From assembly GCA_023265025.1 (NCBI GenBank), contig JAHFUP010000006.1, forward strand, positions 48,581 to 112,580: a stretch of DNA of 64,000 nucleotides, read 5' to 3'. The DNA is from Acidimicrobiia bacterium. GTDB taxonomy: Bacteria; Actinomycetota; Acidimicrobiia; Acidimicrobiales; AC-14. The notes below the pieces were generated by a model, which saw only the letters and a list, made by a program, of their open reading frames with translations, did not search any database and had not been told where the DNA came from. Shown in pieces: positions 19,638 through 28,851 of this stretch. Positions within the stretch are counted from its first letter, which is position 1. Each line of letters starts with the position of its first letter. The position numbers and the translations under genes were made by a program.

Positions 19638-21017
19638 ATGACCGACGAGATCGTCGTCCGGTCGCCATACGACGGCGCCGAGGTCGGCCGGGTGCCGAAG
19701 CACGGCCCCGACGACGTCGACCGGGCGGTGTCGGTGGCCGCCAAGGCGCTGGCCGACCGGCCGTTCCCGCCGTGGCGGCGGGCGGCGGTGCTCGACCGCG
19801 CCGCCCTGGTCCTGGCCGAGCGATCGGAGGACTTCGCCCGCACGATCGCCCGGGAGGCGGCCAAGCCGATCAAGACGGCGAGGGTCGAGGTCACGCGGGC
19901 GGTGAGCACGTTCACCTTCGCCGCGGTGGAGGCCCGCCGGCTGACCGGCCAGATGGTCCCGATCGACGCTGCAGAGGTGGGCGAGGGGCGGCTGGCCTTC
20001 ACGCTGCGGATCCCGGTCGGGGTGGTCGCCGCCATCTCCCCGTTCAACTTCCCGCTGAACCTGGTGGCCCACAAGCTGGCGCCGGCCATCGCCGCCGGCT
20101 GCCCGGTCGTGCTGAAGCCGGCCAGCCAGACCCCGCTGTCGGCCGTCGCCCTGGCCCGGCTCCTGACGGAGGAGTGCGGCCTCCCCGTCGGCTACCTCCA
20201 CGTCGTCACGGGCGGCGGGGGCGAGGTCGGCAACGCCCTGGTCGAACACGCCGGCGTCGCCTACATCACCTTCACCGGGTCGTCCGAGGTCGGCTGGGGC
20301 ATTTCAGCCAAGGCCGGCCGCAAAAAGGTGGCGCTGGAGCTCGGCAACAACTCGCCGGTGATCATCGAGGCCGACGGCGACTGGGACAAGGCCGCCCGCG
20401 CCATCGCCACCGCCGGCTTCAGCCACGCCGGCCAGTCGTGCGTTTCGGTCCAGCGGGTGTACGTCGCCACATCCGTGGCCGAGGCGTTCACCGACGTCCT
20501 CACGAAGCTGGTCGACGACCTGGTTGTCGGTGACCCGCTCGACGACGCCACCGACGTCTCCGCCCTCATCAGCGAGAGCGAGCGGGAGCGCGTCATGTCG
20601 TGGATCGACGAGGCCGTGTCCGAGGGCGCCCGAGTCGTGGCCGGCGGCGGGCTGGAGCAGGGCGTCCTGCGCCCGACCGTCCTCACCGGCATGACGGCGG
20701 ACATGAAGGTCTCCCGCGACGAGGTCTTCGGCCCCGTCGTCGCCGTGCAGGCCTACGACTCACTCGACGAGGCCCTGCGCCTGGCCGACGACACGCGCTA
20801 CGGCCTCCAGGCCGGCATCTTCACGTCGAACCTGGCATCCGCCCTCCGTTCCGCGAGGGAGCTACGCTTCGGCACGGTGCTGGTCAACGAGGTGCCGACC
20901 TGGCGGGCCGACCAGATGCCCTACGGCGGGGTGCGCGAGAGCGGCAACACCAAGGAAGGGCCGGCGTACGCCGTCCGCCAGATGACCGAGGAGCGCCTGG
21001 TGGTCATCCAGCCGTAG
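19638..21017 (+). CDS. Aldehyde dehydrogenase family protein
   Basis: ISPFNFPLNLVAHKLAPAIAAGCPVVLKPA; LELGNNSPVI; GQSCVSVQRVYV; EVFGPVV. Confidence 0.93.
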   Translation: MTDEIVVRSPYDGAEVGRVPKHGPDDVDRAVSVAAKALADRPFPPWRRAAVLDRAALVLAERSEDFARTIAREAAKPIKTARVEVTRAVSTFTFAAVEARRLTGQMVPIDAAEVGEGRLAFTLRIPVGVVAAISPFNFPLNLVAHKLAPAIAAGCPVVLKPASQTPLSAVALARLLTEECGLPVGYLHVVTGGGGEVGNALVEHAGVAYITFTGSSEVGWGISAKAGRKKVALELGNNSPVIIEADGDWDKAARAIATAGFSHAGQSCVSVQRVYVATSVAEAFTDVLTKLVDDLVVGDPLDDATDVSALISESERERVMSWIDEAVSEGARVVAGGGLEQGVLRPTVLTGMTADMKVSRDEVFGPVVAVQAYDSLDEALRLADDTRYGLQAGIFTSNLASALRSARELRFGTVLVNEVPTWRADQMPYGGVRESGNTKEGPAYAVRQMTEERLVVIQP

Positions 21018-21020
21018 CGC

Positions 21021-21083
21021 CGGGTGTGTTTCTGGTCGTGAAATCGCCGATTCCGGGCAGAATCACGACCAAAAACACACCCG
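21021..21083. terminator. Long hairpin downstream of ALDH
   Basis: CGGGTGTGTTtCTGGTCGTGA / TCACGACCAaAAACACACCCG: 21-nt arms with one mismatch, 21-nt loop. Confidence 0.65.
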
Positions 21084-21204
21084 AACCGACGTCAGCCGGC
21101 GCGGAGCGGGTCGTATCCCCATGATGAAACGGCCGGCCGTCAGCGTCGTTCGGGTTCGAATGGATCGGCGCGTACGTCATGAAGACCCGAAGGGTCGCGC
21201 CTGA

Positions 21205-21238
21205 GGCAAGGTGGGGTGGTGAGCCACCCCACCTTGCC
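21205..21238 (+). promoter_or_regulatory. Perfect 15-bp stem, TGAG loop, over the start codon of the ATP-dependent ligase
   Basis: GGCAAGGTGGGGTGG-TGAG-CCACCCCACCTTGCC; candidate GTG starts 21216/21219 lie in the stem/loop. Confidence 0.6.
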
Positions 21239-22214
21239 GCGCCTCCTGCCAATGCTGGCGGGCGGCAGTGGGATCCCGGCGAACCCCGATGCGTACCAGC
21301 TGGAACCGAAGCTCGACGGCCAGCGAGTCATGGCCTACGTGGGTCCGGACGGCGTCGTCCTCACCAACCGACGGGGCGGCGAGATCACGAGCCACTACCC
21401 CGAGCTTGCCGGCCTTGGTGAGGCGCTCGCTCCGCACACCGTGGTGCTCGACGGGGAGGTGGTGGCGTTCAACGAGAAGGGCCAGACCAGCTTCCAGCGG
21501 CTCCAGCGCCGGATGCACGTCATCGCCCCGCCGGCCCGGCTCCTCGCCGACACGCCGGCGGTGTTCGTCGCCTTCGACGTGCTGTGGCTCGACGGCGAGC
21601 TGCTGGTCGACCAGCCCCAGACCGAGCGCCGGCGCGTGCTCGACGGGCTCGGGATCAAGGGGCCGGCGTGGCAGACGGCCCCTGTCCTCGACGCCACACC
21701 GGAGGAGCTGCTCGAAGCATGCCGGCAGGCCGGGCTGGAGGGCTTCATGGCCAAGCGGCTCGACGCGCCCTACGCCGTGGGCCGCCGGTCGCCGGCCTGG
21801 TCGAAGGTCAAGTGCGGCCGTCGCCGCGAGTTCGTGGTCGGGGGCTGGTCGAGCGGACAAGGCAGCCGCCAGGAGAGCATCGGCTCGCTGGCGCTCGGGT
21901 GCTACGACACCGCCGACGCGGACACCCAGCGCCTGTTCTATGTGGGCCAGGCCGGATCAGGGCTCAACGAGGCGATGATCCGCCAGCTCCAGAAGCTCTT
22001 CGGGCAGATCGGCCTGCCGGCGTCGCCGTTCGTGAACTCACCGCCGCTCAAGCTCCACTTCGTGCGGCCGATGCTCGTGGTCGAGATCGCCTACACCGAG
22101 GTGACGGAGACTGGCACCCTCCGTCAGCCCTCGATCAAGGGCCTCCGCACCGACGTCATCGCCGGCGAGGTGACGTGGGACGACGAGATCGCCGCCTGCT
22201 TCGGCTCGGGATAG
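21216..22214 (+). CDS. ATP-dependent DNA ligase (NHEJ type)
   Basis: YQLEPKLDGQRVMAYV motif I (lysyl-AMP); EGFMAKRLDAPY; WSKVKCGRRREFVVGGW motif V; C-terminal OB domain. Confidence 0.92.
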   Translation: MVSHPTLPRLLPMLAGGSGIPANPDAYQLEPKLDGQRVMAYVGPDGVVLTNRRGGEITSHYPELAGLGEALAPHTVVLDGEVVAFNEKGQTSFQRLQRRMHVIAPPARLLADTPAVFVAFDVLWLDGELLVDQPQTERRRVLDGLGIKGPAWQTAPVLDATPEELLEACRQAGLEGFMAKRLDAPYAVGRRSPAWSKVKCGRRREFVVGGWSSGQGSRQESIGSLALGCYDTADADTQRLFYVGQAGSGLNEAMIRQLQKLFGQIGLPASPFVNSPPLKLHFVRPMLVVEIAYTEVTETGTLRQPSIKGLRTDVIAGEVTWDDEIAACFGSG

Positions 22215-22233
22215 CCGCCGGCGCCGGAGGTGG

Positions 22234-22524
22234 CTACCCGCCCAAGGTGTCGAACAGGTCGAGGTTGCGGAAGGTCGGCGGAGCATCGGAGAGGGCCATC
22301 ATGTCCGCGGCCAGGGCCTGGGTCTCGGGCTTCTCGGAGTTGGCCATCGCCTCCTCGTAGCTCGGGAACGTGGCGATGACGAGGAAGGTGCCGGGGTTGT
22401 CCCGATCCGCGCAGAAGATGGCGCTGCCGGCGCCGCCGCCGGTTTCCTCTTCGTAGCGCTTGCCCCGGGCCTGCATGGCCTCGATGTCGCTCGTCTTGAA
22501 CTCGACGATCTGCACGAATTGCAT
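22234..22524 (-). CDS. Small dimeric alpha/beta-barrel-like protein
   Basis: 96 aa; MQFVQIVEFKTSDIEAMQARGKRYEEETGG...FLVIATFPSYEEAMANSE; ABM-like. Confidence 0.6.
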   Translation of the reverse strand: MQFVQIVEFKTSDIEAMQARGKRYEEETGGGAGSAIFCADRDNPGTFLVIATFPSYEEAMANSEKPETQALAADMMALSDAPPTFRNLDLFDTLGG

Positions 22525-22628
22525 CGACCCCTCCTTGGGTAGAGGCCCCCGACGCTACCCCTCCCGACTTGGCGCCGACAGGGCGCCACTTGCGGAAACC
22601 GATCGGACATCCGACGTAGCATCACGTT

Positions 22629-23417
22629 GTGCCCAGGCCCATCTGGAGTGGCGCCATCAGCTTCGGGCTGGTGAACGTGCCGGTCAAGCTCTTCAGCGCC
22701 ACGTCGTCGAAGGACGTCCACTTCCACCAGCTCGATGGGAAGTCGAACTCCCGCATCAAGCAGAAGCGGGTCTCGGCGGTGACCGGCGAGGAAGTGCCCT
22801 ACGAGGACATCATCAAGGCCTACGAGATCGCCCCCGACAACTACGTGACGATCACGCCCGAGGAGCTCGACTCCCTCGACGCCAAGGCCACCAAGACGAT
22901 CGACATCGAGGACTTCGTCGACCTCGACCAGATCGACCCCGTCTACTACGAGCGGCCCTATTACCTGGTGCCCGACAAGGGCGGCCAGAAGGCCTACGCC
23001 CTGCTGCGCAACGCCATGCGGGAGACGAACAAGGTCGGCATCGCCCGGGTCGTCCTGCGCACCAAGCAGTACCTGGCCGCCATCCGACCGCTCGGCGACG
23101 CGCTGGTCATGGAGACCATGCTCTTCGCCGACGAGGTGAACCCCCTCGACGAGCTCGACCTCCCGGGTCCCGACGTCGACGTCACCGACCGCGAGGAGAA
23201 GATGGCCCGGTCACTGATCGACTCCCTCACCACCGACTTCGAGCCCTCGAAGTACCGCGACGAGTACCGCGAGCGGGTGCTGGCGCTGATCGAGCAGAAG
23301 GCGTCGGGCCAGGCCATCGTGGCCGAGACGGCCACCGAGGAGGCACCTCGGGTCGTCGACCTCATGGCCGCCCTCGAAGCCAGCCTGGCCGCGGTGAAGG
23401 CGGGCAAGAGCGAGTGA
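22629..23417 (+). CDS. ku: Bacterial Ku
   Basis: MPRPIWSGAISFGLVNVPVKLFSATSSKDVHFHQL canonical Ku N-terminus. Confidence 0.97.
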   Translation: MPRPIWSGAISFGLVNVPVKLFSATSSKDVHFHQLDGKSNSRIKQKRVSAVTGEEVPYEDIIKAYEIAPDNYVTITPEELDSLDAKATKTIDIEDFVDLDQIDPVYYERPYYLVPDKGGQKAYALLRNAMRETNKVGIARVVLRTKQYLAAIRPLGDALVMETMLFADEVNPLDELDLPGPDVDVTDREEKMARSLIDSLTTDFEPSKYRDEYRERVLALIEQKASGQAIVAETATEEAPRVVDLMAALEASLAAVKAGKSE

Positions 23418-24337
23418 GCGCAGCCTCGGCGGCGGTCGAGGTGGAGGTCGGTGGCCGGCAGCTCAAGCTGTCGAACATGGACAAGGTCCTGTACCCCGAG
23501 GCCGGGTTCACCAAGGGCCAGGTCATCGACTACTACACCCGGATCGCGCCGGCGCTGCTGCCCCACCTCCACCAGCGGGCCCTCACGCTGAAGCGCTATC
23601 CCAACGGCGTCGACGACAAGTTCTTCTACGAGAAGAACTGCCCCAAGCACCGGCCGCCGTGGGTGGAGACGCTGTCGGTCTGGAGCGCCCGCAACAAGGC
23701 CGACGTGAACTACTGCCTCATCGACGAGCTGGCCGGCCTGGTGTGGGTGGCCAACCTGGCGTCGCTGGAGCTACACACGTCGCTGTCCCACGCCCGGGAC
23801 ATCCTGCGACCGAGCATGCTCGTGTTCGACCTCGACCCCGGTCCGCCGGCGACGGTCGTCGAGTGCGGCCGGGTGGCGTTCTGGCTGCGTGAGGTACTCG
23901 ACGACCTCGGCCTGCAGGCGTTCCCGAAGACGTCGGGGTCGAAGGGCCTGCAGATCTACGTCCCGCTGAACACGCCGGTCACCTACAACGAGACCAAGCC
24001 GTTCGCCCACGCCATGGCCAAGCTGCTGGAGCAGCGCCACCCCGGGGAGGTCCTGTCGGTCATGACCAAGGACCTCCGCACCGGCAAGGTCTTCATCGAC
24101 TGGAGCCAGAACGACGACTCGAAGACCACGATCTGCGTCTACTCGCTCCGAGCCCGGCCCCGTCCCACGGTTTCCACGCCGGTGGGGTGGGACGAGGTCC
24201 AGCGGGTCGTCGACAGCGGCGACCCGGACGACCTCGTGTTCGAGGCCGACGACGTGCTGAAGCGGGTTGAGCAGGACGGCGACCTGTTCGCGCCGCTCAA
24301 CGAGCTGGAACAGTCGCTGCCGGCGCCGCCCAGGTAG
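23414..24337 (+). CDS. ligD: LigD-type polymerase (primase-polymerase) domain protein, stand-alone
   Basis: LSNMDKVLYPEAGFTKGQVIDYYTRIAPALLPHLHQRALTLKRYPNGV; FDLDPG; KTSGSKGLQIYVPL; GTG start overlaps Ku stop (GTGA). Confidence 0.92.
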   Translation: MSAASAAVEVEVGGRQLKLSNMDKVLYPEAGFTKGQVIDYYTRIAPALLPHLHQRALTLKRYPNGVDDKFFYEKNCPKHRPPWVETLSVWSARNKADVNYCLIDELAGLVWVANLASLELHTSLSHARDILRPSMLVFDLDPGPPATVVECGRVAFWLREVLDDLGLQAFPKTSGSKGLQIYVPLNTPVTYNETKPFAHAMAKLLEQRHPGEVLSVMTKDLRTGKVFIDWSQNDDSKTTICVYSLRARPRPTVSTPVGWDEVQRVVDSGDPDDLVFEADDVLKRVEQDGDLFAPLNELEQSLPAPPR

Positions 24338-24426
24338 ATGTCAATCAACTATTGGTTCGCTACCTCTACCCCGGCGCCTCCCATCGCCGTCGAGTTACAG
24401 TCCCGCTGTCTTAGAAAGGACGGGCG

Positions 24427-24867
24427 ATGATCGACTCGACGAAGCGGCGGGGTTCACGTTTCACCAGAGTGCTGGGTGCCTCCGGCGTCACGCTGCTCCT
24501 GGTGGCCACCGGTTGTTCCAGTGAGGTTCGCAACGGCGATCCCCAGATCAGCGTGAAGGCGGACCGCAACAGCGCCGGCGCGCTCGAAGCGCTCACGGTG
24601 ACAGGGAAGCGGTTCAGCCCCAACGGGATGGCCCACATCACCCTGCTGCTGGCCGGAGGGCCGAGCAACGCGTCGCCGTACTTCGAAGAGGACATCCAGG
24701 CCGACAGCGACGGCAAGATCCGGTATGAGAAGCGGCCGGTGCCGTGCCCGACGGCGGCGGACTACGGGCAGGGCAGCTACATCCTGGTGACCGCCCGGGA
24801 CACGAACTCGGGTATCAGCGGATCGAGGACCCTGAGCCCCGGCGGGACGCCCGACTGCAAGGTCTGA
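24427..24867 (+). CDS. Putative lipoprotein of unknown function
   Basis: LLLVATGCSSE lipobox. Confidence 0.6.
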   Translation: MIDSTKRRGSRFTRVLGASGVTLLLVATGCSSEVRNGDPQISVKADRNSAGALEALTVTGKRFSPNGMAHITLLLAGGPSNASPYFEEDIQADSDGKIRYEKRPVPCPTAADYGQGSYILVTARDTNSGISGSRTLSPGGTPDCKV

Positions 24868-24871
24868 GCCG

Positions 24872-25486
24872 ATAAACGCCGGCGAGCGCCGGCGCTGGGA
24901 CGAGCGCTATTCGGCGGCCGAGCCCGCCTCCGCCCGCGACCCCAACCGGTTGGTCGTGAAGGAGGTGGGCGCGACAAGTCCGGGTCGGGCGATCGACGTG
25001 GCCGCCGGCGAGGGCCGCCACGCCCTCTGGCTGGCGTCCCGAGGGTGGGAGGTCGTGGCCGTCGACTTCTCCGAGGTTGCGCTGCGGCGGGCGCAGGCCC
25101 GGGCCCGGGCGGACGCGCTGGCGGTCGGCTTCGTCGTGGCCGACGTCCACACCATGCGCCTGCCGCCGGCACGGTTCGACCTGGTGCTCGCCGCCTTTTT
25201 CCACCCTCGGCCGTCAGAGCGACCGGCGCTGTACCCGGCGATGGCGGGTGCCGTCGCGCCGGGCGGCAGCCTGCTCCTGGTCAGCTACGACAAGGCCAAC
25301 CTGACCGAGGGCGCCGGCGGCCCCAGGGATCCCGACTTCCTACTCGACCCGCCGGCGCTGGCCGAGGAGCTGGAGGCGCTCGGGCTCGACGTCACCCGGG
25401 CCGACACCGTCCGGTCGCGTGCGACCGCCGCCGACGGAACGGAGGTCGACGTCGTCAATACCGTGATCCGGGCGGTCCGGCGCTAA
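24872..25486 (+). CDS. Class I SAM-dependent methyltransferase (start uncertain)
   Basis: RRRWDERYSAAE...AIDVAAGEGRHALWLASRGWEVVAVDFSEVAL; conserved N-terminus lies upstream of the first canonical start (TTG 24950). Confidence 0.75.
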   Translation: MNAGERRRWDERYSAAEPASARDPNRLVVKEVGATSPGRAIDVAAGEGRHALWLASRGWEVVAVDFSEVALRRAQARARADALAVGFVVADVHTMRLPPARFDLVLAAFFHPRPSERPALYPAMAGAVAPGGSLLLVSYDKANLTEGAGGPRDPDFLLDPPALAEELEALGLDVTRADTVRSRATAADGTEVDVVNTVIRAVRR

Positions 25487-26331
25487 GTGTCGACACCGAG
25501 CAGCCGGGGCCGGGTGACGGCCTTGGCGCCCCGCTTCAGGCCGAGGAACGCGGCGACCCAGGCGAACGCACCGACCCACAGCCCCGCGTGGCCGGCGCCC
25601 AGCAGGCCGCCGGTCGACTGGGCGTACGAAAGCATGATCAGCGGGAGGGTGACCAGTCCGGAGGCCTGCTGCGCCGCCGCCGCGCTCTTGACCCGGGCGG
25701 ACAGGCGCAGGACGACGGACAGCGTGATGGCCAGGAACGGCGGGACGACCCACAGCATGAGCACCCACCACGCCGAGGTCGGGAAGAACCAGCCGCCCAC
25801 ATGGGGCCCAACGATGAGGTTCACCGCCAGCGAATAGCACCCGAAGCCGATCAGAGTCGTCAGGTAGCCGGGCACCAGGCTGGCGATCAGCTTGCCGAGG
25901 TAGATCTCCCGCTCCGACGCCGGCGAGTGGGCGAGGAACTCCCCGGTCCCCTTTTCCTTCTCCCCGACGATGGTGTTGGCGCCGACGGCGGTGGAGATCG
26001 TCATGGGCACGATGACGGCCATGGGAGCGAAGAGGTACACGGCGAGGGCGTAGCTGGTCCGGTCGGTGGGGCTCTCGCCCCGGATGGCCTGCTGGGCGGA
26101 CTGGGGCAGCACCTCCAGCGCGGCGGACACGTTCTTCACCGTGCCGACGCTGCCGATGTTGGTGATGGTCAGCAGCAGGATCGTGGGGACGACGACGAAG
26201 AACAGGGCGGCCAGGACCAGCATGGGCGCCCAGAAGTCGGGGCTGTGGCCGAGCTGGCGGAGGTCGTTGCGGGCCACCGCCCACATCCGCCCGCGGTCGA
26301 TCCGGGGCTCCTTCCTCGGACGGTCGCTCAT
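25483..26331 (-). CDS. ABC-2 type transporter permease
   Basis: VGANTIVGEKEKGTGEFLAHSPASEREIYLGKLIAS. Confidence 0.88.
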   Translation of the reverse strand: MSDRPRKEPRIDRGRMWAVARNDLRQLGHSPDFWAPMLVLAALFFVVVPTILLLTITNIGSVGTVKNVSAALEVLPQSAQQAIRGESPTDRTSYALAVYLFAPMAVIVPMTISTAVGANTIVGEKEKGTGEFLAHSPASEREIYLGKLIASLVPGYLTTLIGFGCYSLAVNLIVGPHVGGWFFPTSAWWVLMLWVVPPFLAITLSVVLRLSARVKSAAAAQQASGLVTLPLIMLSYAQSTGGLLGAGHAGLWVGAFAWVAAFLGLKRGAKAVTRPRLLGVDT

Positions 26332-27299
26332 CGCCGGCGCACCCGCAGGTAGAGCTCCTCCAGCGATCGCTCGTGGGGGGTGACCGCGGTGAGGCGGACG
26401 CCGGCGGCGGCCAGCGATGCGACCAGGCCGGGGACGCGGGCCACGTCATCGAGCTCGACGTTCGCCGTGGCGCCCTCGCGCCCGTAGGCGACGACGCCCT
26501 CCATCGTCGCCAGCACGTCGAGGCCTGTGGGGTCCTCGGCGGCGAAGCGCACGAGCGGCCGGGGCCAGTACCGGTTCATGAGTGTCTCGGTCGAGCCGGC
26601 GAGGATGGCGGAGCCGTTCTCCATCATGACGACCTGGTCGGCCAGGCCCTCGGCCTCCAGCAGGAGGTGGGTGGACATCACGACGGTCGTGCCGGCCGCG
26701 GTCATCTCCCGGACCAGACCGAGCACCGCGTGCGACGACTCGGGGTCGAGGCCGGAGGTCGGCTCGTCGAGCAGGAGCAGGTCGGGCTCATGCAGGACGG
26801 CGCGGGCCAGGGCGAGGCGGGTCTTCATGCCCGTCGAGTAGCCACCCACGCGCAGGTCCAGGGAGCGGTCGATGCCGAACCGGGCGGCCGCCTTCTCGAT
26901 CGGGGCGTTGGGGCCGAGGCCGAAGATCTCGGCGGCGAACTTGAGGTTGTCCCGCCCGGTCAGGCGGTCGTAGAGGGCGGGCTTGGCCGCCACCACGCCG
27001 CAGCGCCGGCGGACGTCCTCACCGTCGGCACCGCCAGGGTCGAGCCCGAAGACGCGCGCCGTGCCGGCCTGAGGCCGTAGCGCGCCGGTGATGACCCGCA
27101 GGGCGGTGGTCTTGCCGGCGCCGTTAGGACCGACCAGCACCGTGATGGATGCAGCCGGCACCGACAAGTCGAGGTCGACCAGGCCCGTCCCCGAACCGAA
27201 GCGGTAGCGCACGCCGGCCAGCTCGACGACCCCTCCAGCCGGCGGCTCGCCCCCGGCTGGAGCGGCGCTCTCCTCGCGAACGGACGTGTGTGTAGACAT
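26328..27299 (-). CDS. ABC transporter ATP-binding protein
   Basis: GPNGAGKTTALRVITG; YSTGMKTRLALARA; LLDEPTSGLDPESS. Confidence 0.92.
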   Translation of the reverse strand: MSTHTSVREESAAPAGGEPPAGGVVELAGVRYRFGSGTGLVDLDLSVPAASITVLVGPNGAGKTTALRVITGALRPQAGTARVFGLDPGGADGEDVRRRCGVVAAKPALYDRLTGRDNLKFAAEIFGLGPNAPIEKAAARFGIDRSLDLRVGGYSTGMKTRLALARAVLHEPDLLLLDEPTSGLDPESSHAVLGLVREMTAAGTTVVMSTHLLLEAEGLADQVVMMENGSAILAGSTETLMNRYWPRPLVRFAAEDPTGLDVLATMEGVVAYGREGATANVELDDVARVPGLVASLAAAGVRLTAVTPHERSLEELYLRVRRR

Positions 27300-27351
27300 G
27301 AGAGGCCCAGGACTTGATCGGCAGTCCCGGGCCCGGGCTTGAGCCCGTTTC

Positions 27352-27993
27352 TCAGACCAAGCGGCGGTCCGTCGCCCAGCGGCTGAGCTGGTGGCGGTTG
27401 GTGAGCTGCAGCTTGCGGAGGACGGCAGAGGCGTGGGTCTCGACCGTCTTGATCGAGATGGCCAGCTGGCGGGCGATCTCCTTGTAGGAGTAGCCGCGGG
27501 CGAGGAGGCGCAGCACCTCCTTCTCCCGAACGGTGAGCTGGTCGAGCTCGGGGTCGACGGGGCCGCGGTAGTCAGCGGCGAAGGCGTCGAGCACGAATCC
27601 GGCCAGGCGGGGGGAGAACACCGCGTCGCCGCCGGCCACCCGCTGGACGGCGTCCACCAGGTCAGGACCGGAGATGGTCTTGGTGACGTAACCCCGGGCG
27701 CCGGCCCGGATGATGGCGATGACGTCCTCGGACGCGTCGGACACCGAGAGGGCGAGGAACTTCACCTCGGGATTGGTGAGCCCGACCGCCTCGATGACGG
27801 CGCGGCCGCCGCCGCCGGGCATGTGCACGTCGAGCAGGACGACGTCGGGTGTCCGCTCGCCGATCATTTCGATGGCGGCGTCGACCTCCGACGCCTCCCC
27901 GACCACCTCGACGGAGTCGCCGAGCTCGGCCCGCACGCCGGAGAGCACGAGGGCGTGGTCGTCGACGAGAAACACCCGGGGCTTCGCGGTCAT
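27352..27993 (-). CDS. NarL/LuxR-family response regulator
   Basis: Receiver VFLVDDHALVLSGVRAEL; HTH LTVREKEVLRLLARGYSYKEIARQLAISIKTVETHASAVLRKL. Confidence 0.95.
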   Translation of the reverse strand: MTAKPRVFLVDDHALVLSGVRAELGDSVEVVGEASEVDAAIEMIGERTPDVVLLDVHMPGGGGRAVIEAVGLTNPEVKFLALSVSDASEDVIAIIRAGARGYVTKTISGPDLVDAVQRVAGGDAVFSPRLAGFVLDAFAADYRGPVDPELDQLTVREKEVLRLLARGYSYKEIARQLAISIKTVETHASAVLRKLQLTNRHQLSRWATDRRLV

Positions 27994-28805
27994 CGAGGCA
28001 TCACCAGTTCGACCTCCGTCCCGAGCCCGGGCTCGCTGTGGACCACAGCCTTGCCGCCATGACGGTCCATGCGCCCGACGATCGAGTCGGCGATCCCCCG
28101 CCGGTGCTGGGGCACTTCCTCCATGTCGAAGCCCTTGCCCCGGTCGCGCACGAAGACCGTCACCTGGTGGGGTTCGACCTCCAGGTAGGCGGACACCGCG
28201 CTGGCGCCGGAGTGGCGGGCGGCGTTGGCCAGCGCCTCCCGGCTGGAGAGGACCAGCGCCACCAGGCGCTCGTCGACCGGGCAGTCCCCCACCTCGACAG
28301 TCTCGACCGCCACGCCGTGGAGATACTCGATCTCGTCACGCACCCGTTCGAGGGCCGCGGTCAGACTCTCGCCGGCGTCGAGCTCGGTCGTGCCGTACAG
28401 CCAGTTGCGCAGCTCCCGCTCCTGCGACCGGGCCAGGGTGCTGACCTTCTTGGCGTCGGTGGAGTTCCGCTGGATGAGGGTGAGCGTCTGCAGCACGGAG
28501 TCGTGGATGTGGGCGGCCACCTCGGCCCGCTCCTGGGAACGGATGCGCTCCTGGCGCTCCATGCCCAGGTCGTGGGTCAGCCGCCACCACCACGGACCGA
28601 ACACCATGACCAGGCCGACGGCGATGGCCGCGGTGGCCAGGATGCCGGCGCTGGGCGACGCCACACTGGGGGTGGCTACGAAGAACAGCGCCACGCCGGC
28701 GACGACCAGTCCGAGCCCCAACGCCACCTGCGCGAGCGCGGCGGCCACGCCGGCCAGCATGCGCCGGTCGGCGTCCCTGCCTTGGCGGGTGCGTGGCGAC
28801 GCCAC
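27990..28805 (-). CDS. NarL-type sensor histidine kinase
   Basis: ERAEVAAHIHDSVLQTLTLIQRN (HisKA_3 H-box); EALANAARHSGA; TM segments; GTG start 28805. Confidence 0.88.
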   Translation of the reverse strand: MASPRTRQGRDADRRMLAGVAAALAQVALGLGLVVAGVALFFVATPSVASPSAGILATAAIAVGLVMVFGPWWWRLTHDLGMERQERIRSQERAEVAAHIHDSVLQTLTLIQRNSTDAKKVSTLARSQERELRNWLYGTTELDAGESLTAALERVRDEIEYLHGVAVETVEVGDCPVDERLVALVLSSREALANAARHSGASAVSAYLEVEPHQVTVFVRDRGKGFDMEEVPQHRRGIADSIVGRMDRHGGKAVVHSEPGLGTEVELVMPR

Positions 28806-28851
28806 ACGTGCATGATCCCATGCCACGGCGCCGGCCGGTACGGTCGGCCGC

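Noticed and set aside
21150-21170. GGTTCGAAT resembling a tRNA T-loop
   Set aside because: Flanking bases do not form a T stem and no acceptor, D or anticodon arms are present
25045-26352. 435-aa plus-strand ORF across the methyltransferase and ABC permease
   Set aside because: Out-of-frame/antisense to two family-recognisable genes, no domain recognised
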